From assembly GCF_000993805.1 (NCBI RefSeq), contig NZ_CP009961.1, positions 1,264,453 to 1,328,452 on the forward strand: 64,000 nt of DNA, given 5' to 3'. The DNA comes from Thermofilum uzonense (GTDB taxonomy: Archaea; Thermoproteota; Thermoprotei; Thermofilales; Thermofilaceae). How positions within the stretch are numbered: position 1 is the first letter of the stretch; each line of letters begins with the position of its first letter. The notes beneath the pieces were generated by a model. The model made no database searches, was not told where the DNA came from, and saw nothing but the letters and a program-made list of their open reading frames with translations. The position numbers and the translations under genes were made by a program. Shown here in pieces: positions 28,525 to 36,375 of this stretch.

Positions 28525-30993
28525 CTCGTCCACTCTTCTTGCAAACCTTGGAAGCTTCGGCTTCTCGCGTCTTACAGGCCAGCCAAGATCCTCTTCGACT
28601 CTCTCGATTCCCAGTGTCTTCTCCAATAGTATCCTGTGCTCTATCTGGGCCACAAGCTCCCTCGTCTGCATCACGACGTCGGGGTTAACGCTTATACTGT
28701 CTATACCATGTCTAACCAGGAACTCGCTAAATTCCGGATAAACGCTGGGGGCCTGACCGCATATGGACACGGTCCTGTACCCATATGGACTTTTGTGAGC
28801 CTTCTCGATAAGCATCGCTATTGCAGTCCTCACCGCGGGATCCCTCTCGTCAAAGTATCTAGGATCTATCTTGGGCAAGATGGCGGAGTCCCTGTCCGTA
28901 CCCAGCGTCAATTGGGTGAGGTCGTTGCTGCCGATGCTGAAGCCGTCAAAGTACCTTGAGAACTCCTCGGCGAGGAAGATTATGCTTGGAACTTCGGCCA
29001 TAGCCCATACCTTGAAGTCCCTATTACTCTCAAGCCCCTCCTCTGCCAAGAGCTTTACAAACCTCTCTGCCTCCCAGAGCGTCCTCACGAAGGGCGCCAT
29101 CACCCATACGTTGCCGAGGCCCATCTCCTCTCTAACCTTCTTGATGGCGCGCACCTCAAGCCTGAAGGCCTTCTCGTATTGCGGACTGATGTACCTGCTT
29201 ACACCACGCCAGCCGAGCATAGGGTTGTCTTCCTGTGGCTCGTATTTCTCTCCTCCCTTAAGCTGCCTGTACTCGTTGGTCTTGAAGTCACTGAATCTAA
29301 CGACTACTGGTCGCGGATAGATTTCACGGGCTACCAGAGCTATGCCCTCAGCCATCTTGTTAACGAGGACGTCGCCTCTCCCGCTTTCAAGGAGGTATAG
29401 CGGGTGCTCGCCCACATAGCTCGCCATTATGAACTCGACGCGCATCAGGCCGATGCCATCGAAGGGTAGGTTCTTATATTCCTTAATCTTCTCAGGAACA
29501 CCGAGATTCATGTATATCTTTGTTCCCGTGATAGGCTTGTAGATGATCTCGATCGGAGCGGCAGCAGCGGCAGCCGCCTTCTCCTCCTTCTTCCCGAGGA
29601 GCTCCTCGACACGCCCCTCATAGACCACCCCGGTCTTCGCGTCAACAGTGTACTCTTTCCCGTCAACCATTACCTTAGTCGCCTCTCTCGTGCCCACTAT
29701 CGCCGGAATACCCAGCTCCCTGCTAACAATGGCGGCATGCGCCGTCATTCCACCCTCATCGGTAACGATGGCCGCCGCAATCTTCATATACGGGACCCAG
29801 TCGGGATCGGTCATCTTTGTGACGAGGATGTCGCCGGGCTGCATCTTGGTTTTGGCGTCTTCAAGTGTGAGACAGATCTTGGCCTTGCCGAAAGCTACTC
29901 CAGGGCTGGCTGCAAGACCCTTAACAACTGGTTTGGCTTCCGTGACGCTTTTAACTGAGGTTGTCTCGGCACCCGTTTGCTGTCTGGTGCTCCATACCGT
30001 CTCGGGTCTGGCCTGGACAATGAAGACGCTTTCGGGGAACTTGAGGTCTCTGTCAACCGCCCACTCGATGTCCATTGGCCTCCCGTAGTGCTGCTCTATC
30101 TTTACTGCTAGCTCCGCTAGTCTCAGCACTTCCTCATCTGTGAGAGAGGGAGCATTCCGCCTCTCGGGTTCTATTTCGCGCTCAATGTTTTTGCCTGTCT
30201 TGGGGTCTCGCACAAGCTCCACCCTCTTCTCTACGATATTCCTCTCGACTATCTGCATGGACTTCTTGTCTACTACCCACTCGTCGGGGGTTACTTTACC
30301 GCTTACAACCGACTCGCCGAGTCCCCAGTGTCCCTCAATGACTATCTTGTTTCTGTCTCCAGTTACTGGATGGAGTGTGAACATTACTCCTGCAGACCTA
30401 GAGTTGACCATCTTTTGCACCGCAACGCTGATGAGGACTCTCTCGTGCTCGAATCCCTTAGATTCCCTGTAAAATATTGCTCTGGGAGTGAAAAGGCTCG
30501 ACCAGCACTTCCTGACTTTTTCGACGACATCGTCTTCGCCTTTGACGTTAAGATATGTTTCCTGCTGTCCAGCGAAGCTTGCGTCAGGGAGGTCTTCAGC
30601 GGTGGCGCTGCTACGTACGGCAACGAATTCCTCTGTCTTGCCGACGCGTTTGCTAAGCTCGCGGTAGGCTTTCCTTATTTCTTCTTCGATGTCTTTAGGC
30701 ATTGGAGTGCTCTCAATGAGCTTCCTAATCTCCTGGGATGCCTCCATGTAGTCTTCAGGCTTGGCTGCACCTTGAGGTACGTGTTTACGAATAATCTCGT
30801 ATATCTTGTCCTTAATCCCTTTCTCCTCTATGAACCTTTTATAGGCATAGGCTGTTACAGCAAAGCCGGGGGGGACTGGGATGCCTGCTCTTATCATCTC
30901 GCCGAGGTTGGCGTTTTTGCCACCAACTATTGGCACATCCTCTTTTGTAAGCTCTTCAAACCAGAGAATGAGTCTGGTATTCTTACCGCTCAT
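28516..30993 (-). CDS. ppsA: Phosphoenolpyruvate synthase
   Basis: 825 residues. N-terminal ATP-binding domain (GGKNANLGEM, then SARS-type VRSSATAEDLPDASFAGQQE), central phosphohistidine domain with TAHAAIVSRELG, and C-terminal TIM-barrel PEP-binding domain (SNDLTQL, VSICGQAP). It interconverts pyruvate, ATP and water with PEP, AMP and phosphate, serving gluconeogenesis or glycolytic ATP yield in archaea. An Ala/Lys-rich linker near 470 separates the second and third domains. TATA-like AGTTTTAAACC at about 31018-31030 gives a short leader. Confidence 0.96.
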   Translation of the reverse strand: MSGKNTRLILWFEELTKEDVPIVGGKNANLGEMIRAGIPVPPGFAVTAYAYKRFIEEKGIKDKIYEIIRKHVPQGAAKPEDYMEASQEIRKLIESTPMPKDIEEEIRKAYRELSKRVGKTEEFVAVRSSATAEDLPDASFAGQQETYLNVKGEDDVVEKVRKCWSSLFTPRAIFYRESKGFEHERVLISVAVQKMVNSRSAGVMFTLHPVTGDRNKIVIEGHWGLGESVVSGKVTPDEWVVDKKSMQIVERNIVEKRVELVRDPKTGKNIEREIEPERRNAPSLTDEEVLRLAELAVKIEQHYGRPMDIEWAVDRDLKFPESVFIVQARPETVWSTRQQTGAETTSVKSVTEAKPVVKGLAASPGVAFGKAKICLTLEDAKTKMQPGDILVTKMTDPDWVPYMKIAAAIVTDEGGMTAHAAIVSRELGIPAIVGTREATKVMVDGKEYTVDAKTGVVYEGRVEELLGKKEEKAAAAAAAPIEIIYKPITGTKIYMNLGVPEKIKEYKNLPFDGIGLMRVEFIMASYVGEHPLYLLESGRGDVLVNKMAEGIALVAREIYPRPVVVRFSDFKTNEYRQLKGGEKYEPQEDNPMLGWRGVSRYISPQYEKAFRLEVRAIKKVREEMGLGNVWVMAPFVRTLWEAERFVKLLAEEGLESNRDFKVWAMAEVPSIIFLAEEFSRYFDGFSIGSNDLTQLTLGTDRDSAILPKIDPRYFDERDPAVRTAIAMLIEKAHKSPYGYRTVSICGQAPSVYPEFSEFLVRHGIDSISVNPDVVMQTRELVAQIEHRILLEKTLGIERVEEDLGWPVRREKPKLPRFARRVDELE

Positions 30994-31197
30994 GTTTGTC
31001 AGGGTTAAAAGCCCTGCGTGGTTTAAAACTTTTCATCCTTAAGATCTTGTATTAATATATTAGGCTAGAATAAGGATATATGTTTGAGGGTGTTGAGGTT
31101 AGTTATACCTTTACTCGACCTGTGCAAAAGAAGGCGTCTCGGCCTGTACTATGTTTCGTGGACACAAAATTAAATAATTACGTTGGAGATATATGGG

Positions 31198-31248
31198 ATG
31201 CCCTCTATGACCGAAAGGCTCCCGAAAGGGGGCGTGGGGAGAGGGCTT
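31198..31248 (+). ncRNA. Candidate structured RNA (double-stem hairpin)
   Basis: Two nested stems: GCCCTCT (31200-31206) with AGAGGGC (31240-31246), and inside it GCTCCC (31218-31223) with GGGGGC (31228-31233) closed by a GAAA tetraloop. The internal loop is asymmetric (about 11 and 6 bases), a layout like a guide-RNA pocket. A TATA-like AATTAAATAA lies 25-35 bp upstream. The region lies between ppsA and the permuted tRNA and has no convincing gene. A plain ACA box is not obvious, so an H/ACA-type guide is only one option. Confidence 0.35.
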
Positions 31249-31274
31249 CACCGTTATGGATAGATAGAATTCTA

Positions 31275-31378
31275 GGCGTGCCCTTTTGAACCACCGACCT
31301 CGGGGTTATGAGCCCCGCGGGATACCTGGCTTCCCCACCCCGCTGCTGGTAGCGGGGGGTGGAATTTCAGGGCACGCC
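31275..31378 (-). tRNA. Circularly permuted initiator tRNA-Met (CAT)
   Basis: The 3' piece of the tRNA comes first. On the minus strand GGCGTGCCCT is followed by the 3' piece (31347-31363, TCCACCCCCCGCTACCA, including the CCA tail). Two bases GC come next, then the 5' piece (31344 down to 31285) from AGCGGGG through anticodon loop CTCATAA to TTCAAA, and then AGGGCACGCC. Joining the 5' piece to the 3' piece inside the T loop (59/60) gives a perfect tRNA: acceptor AGCGGGG/CCCCGCT with the initiator A1-U72 pair, and the GGG/CCC anticodon stem. The outer ends pair perfectly over 10 bp, forming the splicing helix. Such permuted tRNAs, including iMet, are known from Thermofilum pendens. Confidence 0.93.
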
Positions 31379-31399
31379 CTCACATATTAAATAATAAGT

Positions 31400-31410
31400 T
31401 ATTTTTAAAG
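31400..31410 (-). promoter_or_regulatory. TATA box of the permuted tRNA gene
   Basis: On the minus strand CTTTAAAAAT lies 22-32 bp before the 5' flanking helix of the permuted tRNA, the expected spacing for TBP/TFB-driven initiation. Confidence 0.5.
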
Positions 31411-31593
31411 TTTTTTGACCCGATACTTGAATGCGAGCAACGATACACACTGCAGTATTATGACGATTAATAAAAAGGGGATTAGTCAAGCTACAGATAA
31501 GAGAAAGTTAGGAATAAGTAAATGTTCTTTTGAACGTGGAGCGGAACGTAAAATATTAAATATGACTTTTAGGGGATTATCTATCGTAATCTA

Positions 31594-33579
31594 ATGCCCA
31601 AGAGAAAGCCAAAGAAAGCCACGGGTAAGGGGAAGAAGGAGGAGAAGCCTGAGGAGACAGTAGTTCATCTACCGGTTCGAGAGGACTACAAAGTCGTCAC
31701 AGAGTACTGGGTTGTGGAGCCCTACGCTAAGGTCAAGATAGTTGAGATACCTGAGGCTGGCAATCAGAGGGCGTATTTTGTGGAGGAGGTTCAGCTTACG
31801 GAGGAGGAGAGGAAGGCGGTGGACAAGCTCATCGATATTTTGAGCGTGGAGCTTGAGCCGCCAGCCTCTTTTGACGTTGATTTGAGGCAACACGTGATAG
31901 ATGAGGCTAGACGTCTCGCTGAGAAATATAAGGGGTCTCTTCGTGGAATCGGGGAGGAGAGCTGGGGGAAGGTGATATATTATATTGAGCGTGACCTTGT
32001 CGGCTATGGACCAATCGAGGTCTTGATGCGAGACTACAGGCTCGAGGACATCAGCTGTGATGGTGTCGACAGGGCTATACACGTATGGCACAGGGAATAT
32101 GAGAGTATACCGACAAACATCGTATTTAGGAGCCGTGATTATCTGAGGGAGTTTATCGTCAAGCTCGCTCACATGTCAGGTAAGCATATCTCTGCAGCTT
32201 TCCCGATAGTCGACGCGATGCTTCCTGGGAGACACCGACTCGCGGCGACTTACGGTGAAGAGGTTTCTCCAAGGGGTAGCACCTTTACTATACGCAAGTT
32301 CCGTGAGAAGCCACTCTCAATAGTCGAGATGGTAGAAGGTGGGAACCTTGATGACTGGACCGCTGCATACCTCTGGCTGATGATTGAGAACAGGATGACG
32401 GCGATGGTGATAGGTGCTACCGCCGCAGGCAAAACCACGCTTTTGAACGCCATTGCGAACTTCTTTAAGCCGGGCTTCAAGATAGTAACTATAGAGGAGA
32501 CGCCTGAACTAAACCTTCCGCACGAGAACTGGGTTCAACTGGTCAGCAGGGAGAGCTATGGTCTAGGTGAGAGCAAGGTTGGACAGATAACCCTCTACGA
32601 TCTCGTTAAGGTGTCCTTGAGGTATCGTCCTGATTACATTATAGTCGGAGAGGTTAGGGGTGAGGAGGCTTTCGTACTCTTCCAGGCCATGAGTACGGGC
32701 CACGGAGGAATGTCGACAATGCACGCTGACTCCCTTGATCGTGCTGTTAAGAGGCTCACAAGCCCCCCTATGAACGTCTCACCCGCTTATATCCCCTCTC
32801 TCAACATAGCTCTGTTATCTGAGAGAACAGTTCTTCCTTCAGGCGGGTTTGCGCGTAGGGTAAAGCATGTTTGGGAAGTTGAAGACTTCGAAAAATATAG
32901 AGAGGTTGTCAGATGGGACCCGGTAAAGGATACTCATAGGGTTATCTCTGAAAGCTATCATATAAAACACATCGCGGAAAGGACTGGAAAAACCCCCGAG
33001 GATATGTACAAGGAGATAGAGCGTAGAAGAGTGGTGCTGAAGTGGATGCAGATGAAAGGCATCAAGGAGACTAAAGACGTCTTCACAGTGATCAACAGGT
33101 ACTATATGTATCCGGATGAGGTTTATGCGACGGCCTACGCCGAGCTGAAGGAGGCCAACGCGCTCCCACAACCCTTAAAGATAACGCCGAAGGCCGTGGT
33201 TGAAGTCATTCCACAGGCCCGACCCGTCGTAGCCAAGCCTGCTATCCAGCCCGCCGCCCAAGTTGCCGCACAGACATCAACAACGGTGAAAATACCAGAG
33301 GAGAATAATAGCACGCCAATAGCAGAACCCGTTCCATCCTTACCGCCTGAGGGGACGGCCGTCCTTAAAGCCCTTGCCGTGCTGGGCGGTGAGGGTGACC
33401 ATGCCTCTGTCTTCTCGCTAACAGCACTTTCACGTGAGCAGTTCGTGAAAGCCGTGGGCGATCTGAGTGGAAAGCGTCTGGTTATTCCAACCCTTATATA
33501 TGTTGAGGGCAGACCCACCGTGGGCTACAGGCTGACGAGCGAGGGCGAGGCTCTTGTAAAGAAACTTGGGCTGAAATAG
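31594..33579 (+). CDS. Type IV pilus/archaellum-type secretion ATPase (GspE/FlaI family)
   Basis: 661 residues. After a Lys-rich start comes the N-terminal domain, then the RecA-like core with Walker A GATAAGKTT (G274, K280) and EETPELNLPHENW, Walker B IIVGEVRGEEAF and the STGHGGMSTMHADS His box. The end from about 590 looks like an added winged-helix domain (EGTAVLKALAVLGGE ... GYRLTSEGEALVKKL), linked by a Pro/Ala-rich stretch. It would power assembly of pili or secretion with the membrane platform at 36376. A TATA-like ATATTAAAT lies about 35 bp upstream. No pilin gene is in the window. Confidence 0.88.
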   Translation: MPKRKPKKATGKGKKEEKPEETVVHLPVREDYKVVTEYWVVEPYAKVKIVEIPEAGNQRAYFVEEVQLTEEERKAVDKLIDILSVELEPPASFDVDLRQHVIDEARRLAEKYKGSLRGIGEESWGKVIYYIERDLVGYGPIEVLMRDYRLEDISCDGVDRAIHVWHREYESIPTNIVFRSRDYLREFIVKLAHMSGKHISAAFPIVDAMLPGRHRLAATYGEEVSPRGSTFTIRKFREKPLSIVEMVEGGNLDDWTAAYLWLMIENRMTAMVIGATAAGKTTLLNAIANFFKPGFKIVTIEETPELNLPHENWVQLVSRESYGLGESKVGQITLYDLVKVSLRYRPDYIIVGEVRGEEAFVLFQAMSTGHGGMSTMHADSLDRAVKRLTSPPMNVSPAYIPSLNIALLSERTVLPSGGFARRVKHVWEVEDFEKYREVVRWDPVKDTHRVISESYHIKHIAERTGKTPEDMYKEIERRRVVLKWMQMKGIKETKDVFTVINRYYMYPDEVYATAYAELKEANALPQPLKITPKAVVEVIPQARPVVAKPAIQPAAQVAAQTSTTVKIPEENNSTPIAEPVPSLPPEGTAVLKALAVLGGEGDHASVFSLTALSREQFVKAVGDLSGKRLVIPTLIYVEGRPTVGYRLTSEGEALVKKLGLK

Positions 33580-33641
33580 TCTTTCAAAGCTTATAATAGT
33601 TAGTTTTTTATCGAGTTATGAAAAGTAGTTTCGAGTAAAAA

Positions 33642-34745
33642 ATGGAGTCCCTCATAGCCTTCGTCACAGGTGTTAGTGGTGCTGGTCGATTACCCCTCTT
33701 AAGAGAAATCCAAGCAATCAACCCCTCCTTTAGGATTATAGACATAGGGTCGAGAATGTACAAGAAGTCAGACGACCTCGGGATTTCAATCCCTGACGGG
33801 AAGATCCTCGACATGGACCCTCTAGCCCTTGACTATCTCAGGGCTGCAACCTTTGAAGATGTCCTGCGGGAAGCAGAGTTAATAAGGACTCAAAGAGATG
33901 TGGGAGCAATCAGCACTCATGTATGTTTTCGTTGGAAAAAACATCTCATAAGCGCCTTTAATTTCCACTATGTAAACACCCTTAACCCGGACGTCTATAT
34001 AAACGTCCTGGACAACGTTCACAACATCTACGTGAACCTACAACACGACAAGGCTTGGCGCGACAGACTGACGTTAAAGGAGATCCTTATATGGAGGGAC
34101 GAGGAAGCCTTCATCACAAGGATGCTTGCAGAATACCAGAAGAAGCCATTCTACCTCTTCCCGCGCCGCGAAGATCCACACATGCTGGAACGAATTCTAT
34201 TCAAAGTTGAGAGAGCAAAAAGGGCAGGCGAGAAGCCTATGCCTAAAGCTTACCTCAGCTATCCAATCACTCACGTGAAGGGTAGCCCTGAGGTAATGAA
34301 GGCTAAAGACGAGACTAAGCAGAAGCTGAAGGATGCCGGGATAGTCGTCTTCGACCCTATATCTATCGAGGACTCGATATTGATTGACATGGCGCACGAT
34401 GCCGCGTCTAAGGGAAAGGACAAGGTTGAAGTTGAGGTGGACGGAAAGAGAGGAGAGATAAACATCCACGAGATTATGAGTGCGGTGGGAGACATCAAGG
34501 ATCAGATCGTGGTGCGTGATTACCAGCTGATAAACCAAAGCGACATTATTGTCGTATTCTACCCTACCAGGATGCTTTCACCTGGTGTTCTAAGCGAGAT
34601 AAAGTACGGATATACACATAACAAGGAAGTGTACGCAATATTCCCCTTTGAAGAGGCTAGCCCCTTCTTTGAGTATTATACAACAAAGCTTTTCAAAGAC
34701 GTTGACAGTTTATTAGATTACTTGCAGGAAGCTGAGAAGCTATGA
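33642..34745 (+). CDS. P-loop kinase-like protein fused to a nucleoside deoxyribosyltransferase-like domain
   Basis: 367 residues, no named family recalled. The N-terminal 190 residues begin with a beta strand and a P-loop-like VTGVSGAGRLPLL in which the usual Lys is Arg. The GTP/ATP kinase fold is suggested by FRIIDIGSRMYKK and a lid region with RTQRDVGAISTHV. From about 205 a second alpha/beta unit (KAYLSYPITHVKG, VVFDPISIEDS, QIVVRDYQLINQSDIIVVF) resembles nucleoside 2-deoxyribosyltransferase-like proteins. Overlaps the next gene by 4 bp. A role in nucleotide metabolism is only a guess. Confidence 0.6.
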   Translation: MESLIAFVTGVSGAGRLPLLREIQAINPSFRIIDIGSRMYKKSDDLGISIPDGKILDMDPLALDYLRAATFEDVLREAELIRTQRDVGAISTHVCFRWKKHLISAFNFHYVNTLNPDVYINVLDNVHNIYVNLQHDKAWRDRLTLKEILIWRDEEAFITRMLAEYQKKPFYLFPRREDPHMLERILFKVERAKRAGEKPMPKAYLSYPITHVKGSPEVMKAKDETKQKLKDAGIVVFDPISIEDSILIDMAHDAASKGKDKVEVEVDGKRGEINIHEIMSAVGDIKDQIVVRDYQLINQSDIIVVFYPTRMLSPGVLSEIKYGYTHNKEVYAIFPFEEASPFFEYYTTKLFKDVDSLLDYLQEAEKL

Positions 34746-35791
34746 CCGATTCGATAGACATTAGGGCAGCTGTATTACACGTAAATAATGAAACCATTGA
34801 GGATCGTAAAAAGCTTAGCAATTCCATATCCCGGTTCCTTGAAGGATTAGACAACTTCACGAGAACCACTAGTCTCAAGGTGGTGAGCAAGAGAATAGTG
34901 GCCGCGCCGATACACACATATGAGAGTGCTAGGTTAGCCATAGGTCTTTATGAGGAAGCTGAGGCAAACGGTATAAACTACGTAGGCCTCCCGATTCTGA
35001 AAACAGACCCCGAGAAAACTTCTGAACTCTTAGAAAATTATCCTAGGCTCTTTATCTCCACAGAATACAAGCCTGAGGATGAGGGAAAGATCGTTGAAAC
35101 ACTTAGAAGAATAACGGAGAAATCTCATCTACAGGCTACCCGCTACGCCGTGAGCTTTGGCCCCCTGTTGCAGACACCGTATTTCCCGGCAACTCGAACA
35201 ATTAAAGAAGGCGTAACACTGAGCCTGCTCTACGTTGAGGCCTATGCTCAGAGCAGACTACCTGAGCTCAAGCGCTTGTTAGAGAATCTCCAGGCTAACG
35301 CGGCTTCAAGCTGGCCAAACTTTATCGGAACAGACTTCTCCTTGAGCCCATGGATGGAGCGCAGCGTTGCTAGCCTTGTTGAACGCATATCTGGCGTCAT
35401 GTTCACTCTCCCAGGAACGATAGCCGCTATAAGAAGAATTAACAGGGATCTAGAAGACTTGAGTCGGAGCCTGAGAAGTACAGGCTTTAACGAATTAATG
35501 CTCCCATTGGCAGAAGATAACAGACTTAAAGAACTTGCACGCTTAGGACAGCTGAGACTTAGCCACTTGATAAACTATGCCTCATACTGTGTAGCCGGGC
35601 TAGACATGGTAGTTATCCCAGACTCAACAGAAAACACCGTGTTAGAAGGCATTTTAAGAGATCTGTGGGAGATACATCTTCTCAAGAAAAAAACTATAGG
35701 TATGAGGATCATCCTAGCACCGAATCAAGAGGGAGAAGAAATAGACCTTGGAATGTTCGGTAAGACCCCTGTCATATCCCCGTTGACCTAA
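34742..35791 (+). CDS. DUF711-like protein
   Basis: 349 residues, resembling DUF711 proteins, a glycyl-radical-fold-like family of unknown function: the central GTDFSLSPWMERSVASLV and the later GVMFTLPGTIAAIRRIN match the family's DxSLAP and PGT regions. It is shorter than usual (about 450), lacking part of the glycine-rich C-terminus. Coupled by a 4-bp overlap to the kinase-like gene, so both probably act together. Confidence 0.6.
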   Translation: MTDSIDIRAAVLHVNNETIEDRKKLSNSISRFLEGLDNFTRTTSLKVVSKRIVAAPIHTYESARLAIGLYEEAEANGINYVGLPILKTDPEKTSELLENYPRLFISTEYKPEDEGKIVETLRRITEKSHLQATRYAVSFGPLLQTPYFPATRTIKEGVTLSLLYVEAYAQSRLPELKRLLENLQANAASSWPNFIGTDFSLSPWMERSVASLVERISGVMFTLPGTIAAIRRINRDLEDLSRSLRSTGFNELMLPLAEDNRLKELARLGQLRLSHLINYASYCVAGLDMVVIPDSTENTVLEGILRDLWEIHLLKKKTIGMRIILAPNQEGEEIDLGMFGKTPVISPLT

Positions 35792-35831
35792 ACCCGTAAA
35801 TAATAAAAACCCATAACCCTTACTCTAGTAG

Positions 35832-35918
35832 GCCGGGGTGGCCGAGCGGCCCAAGGCGACGGATTGCTAATCCGTTTCCCGAAAGGGAACCCGGGTTCAA
35901 ATCCCGGCCCCGGCGCCA
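35832..35918 (+). tRNA. tRNA-Ser (GCT)
   Basis: Acceptor GCCGGGG/CCCCGGC, Ser-type D arm, anticodon stem ACGGA/TCCGT around TTGCTAA (anticodon GCT, reads AGC/AGU), long variable arm TTTCCCGAAAGGGAA and T loop TTCAAAT. Discriminator G at 35915 is followed by CCA in the genome, so the tail appears encoded. No intron. TATA-like AATAATAAAAA at about 35800. Repeat copy C starts right behind. Confidence 0.95.
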
Positions 35919-36308
35919 TTCTCGGCCCTGTTTTACTTTCAATATCCCCAATATGTCTTCCCCGCTTCCCATTCCTCGAGGAGGCCTTCAAGCATGCCCC
36001 CCGTACCCCCCGAGCCCCCTAAGCATTGCATCGATGCTGTCGATTGCCTTCCTGTGGTCTGGGAGGACGTCAGCGTAGCGAAGCATGTGCAAGACTGAGG
36101 CCTCGAGGTAAACGCAGACATCAACGAATGCTTGGACATCGCCCACAAAACAGGATACAGCCCGCCCACACAGACGAGAATCGAAGCCTACACCCCAATA
36201 TGCCAAGGCATCATAGACCTCACCAAGAAGAAAAAGATACAACCACCAGGCGAGAAACATAACCCTCAAGAAGAGCAACCCCGGGAGCCCGCCCCTAGTG
36301 GCGCAGGG
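35919..36308 (+). mobile_element. TnpB-relic repeat, copy C (behind tRNA-Ser)
   Basis: Complete-length member. Leftward reading ADVLPDHRKAIDSIDAMLRG and LLEEWEAGKTYWGY; rightward reading LEVNADINECLDIAHKTGYS then PPTQTRIEAYTP, the TnpB tail. The right end is CGGGAGCCCGCCCCTAGTGG then CGCAGGG. The first 33 or so bases behind the tRNA CCA are nearly the same as those behind tRNA-Phe (copy F), so the left end probably starts at the tRNA. In its inner part it is closest to copy A. Confidence 0.75.
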
Positions 36309-36375
36309 TAGCATTTGTGTTGACTCACGGCAAAAAATTAATTTGTCAAAACTCCTAGCTTTGTTTACGAAAGGC

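Noticed and set aside
28516-30993. Long plus-strand frames opposite the PEP synthase gene
   Set aside because: They are antisense shadows of a strongly conserved gene with full family motifs on the minus strand.
31080-31289. Open frame of 69 codons running toward the permuted tRNA
   Set aside because: It runs through the candidate structured RNA and into the tRNA flank, and has no recognisable protein pattern.
36298-36375. Upstream extension of the FlaJ-like frame starting at a GTG
   Set aside because: The GTG lies inside the conserved right end of repeat copy C, and the ATG at 36376 has a ribosome-site-like AAGGC and begins where the family does.
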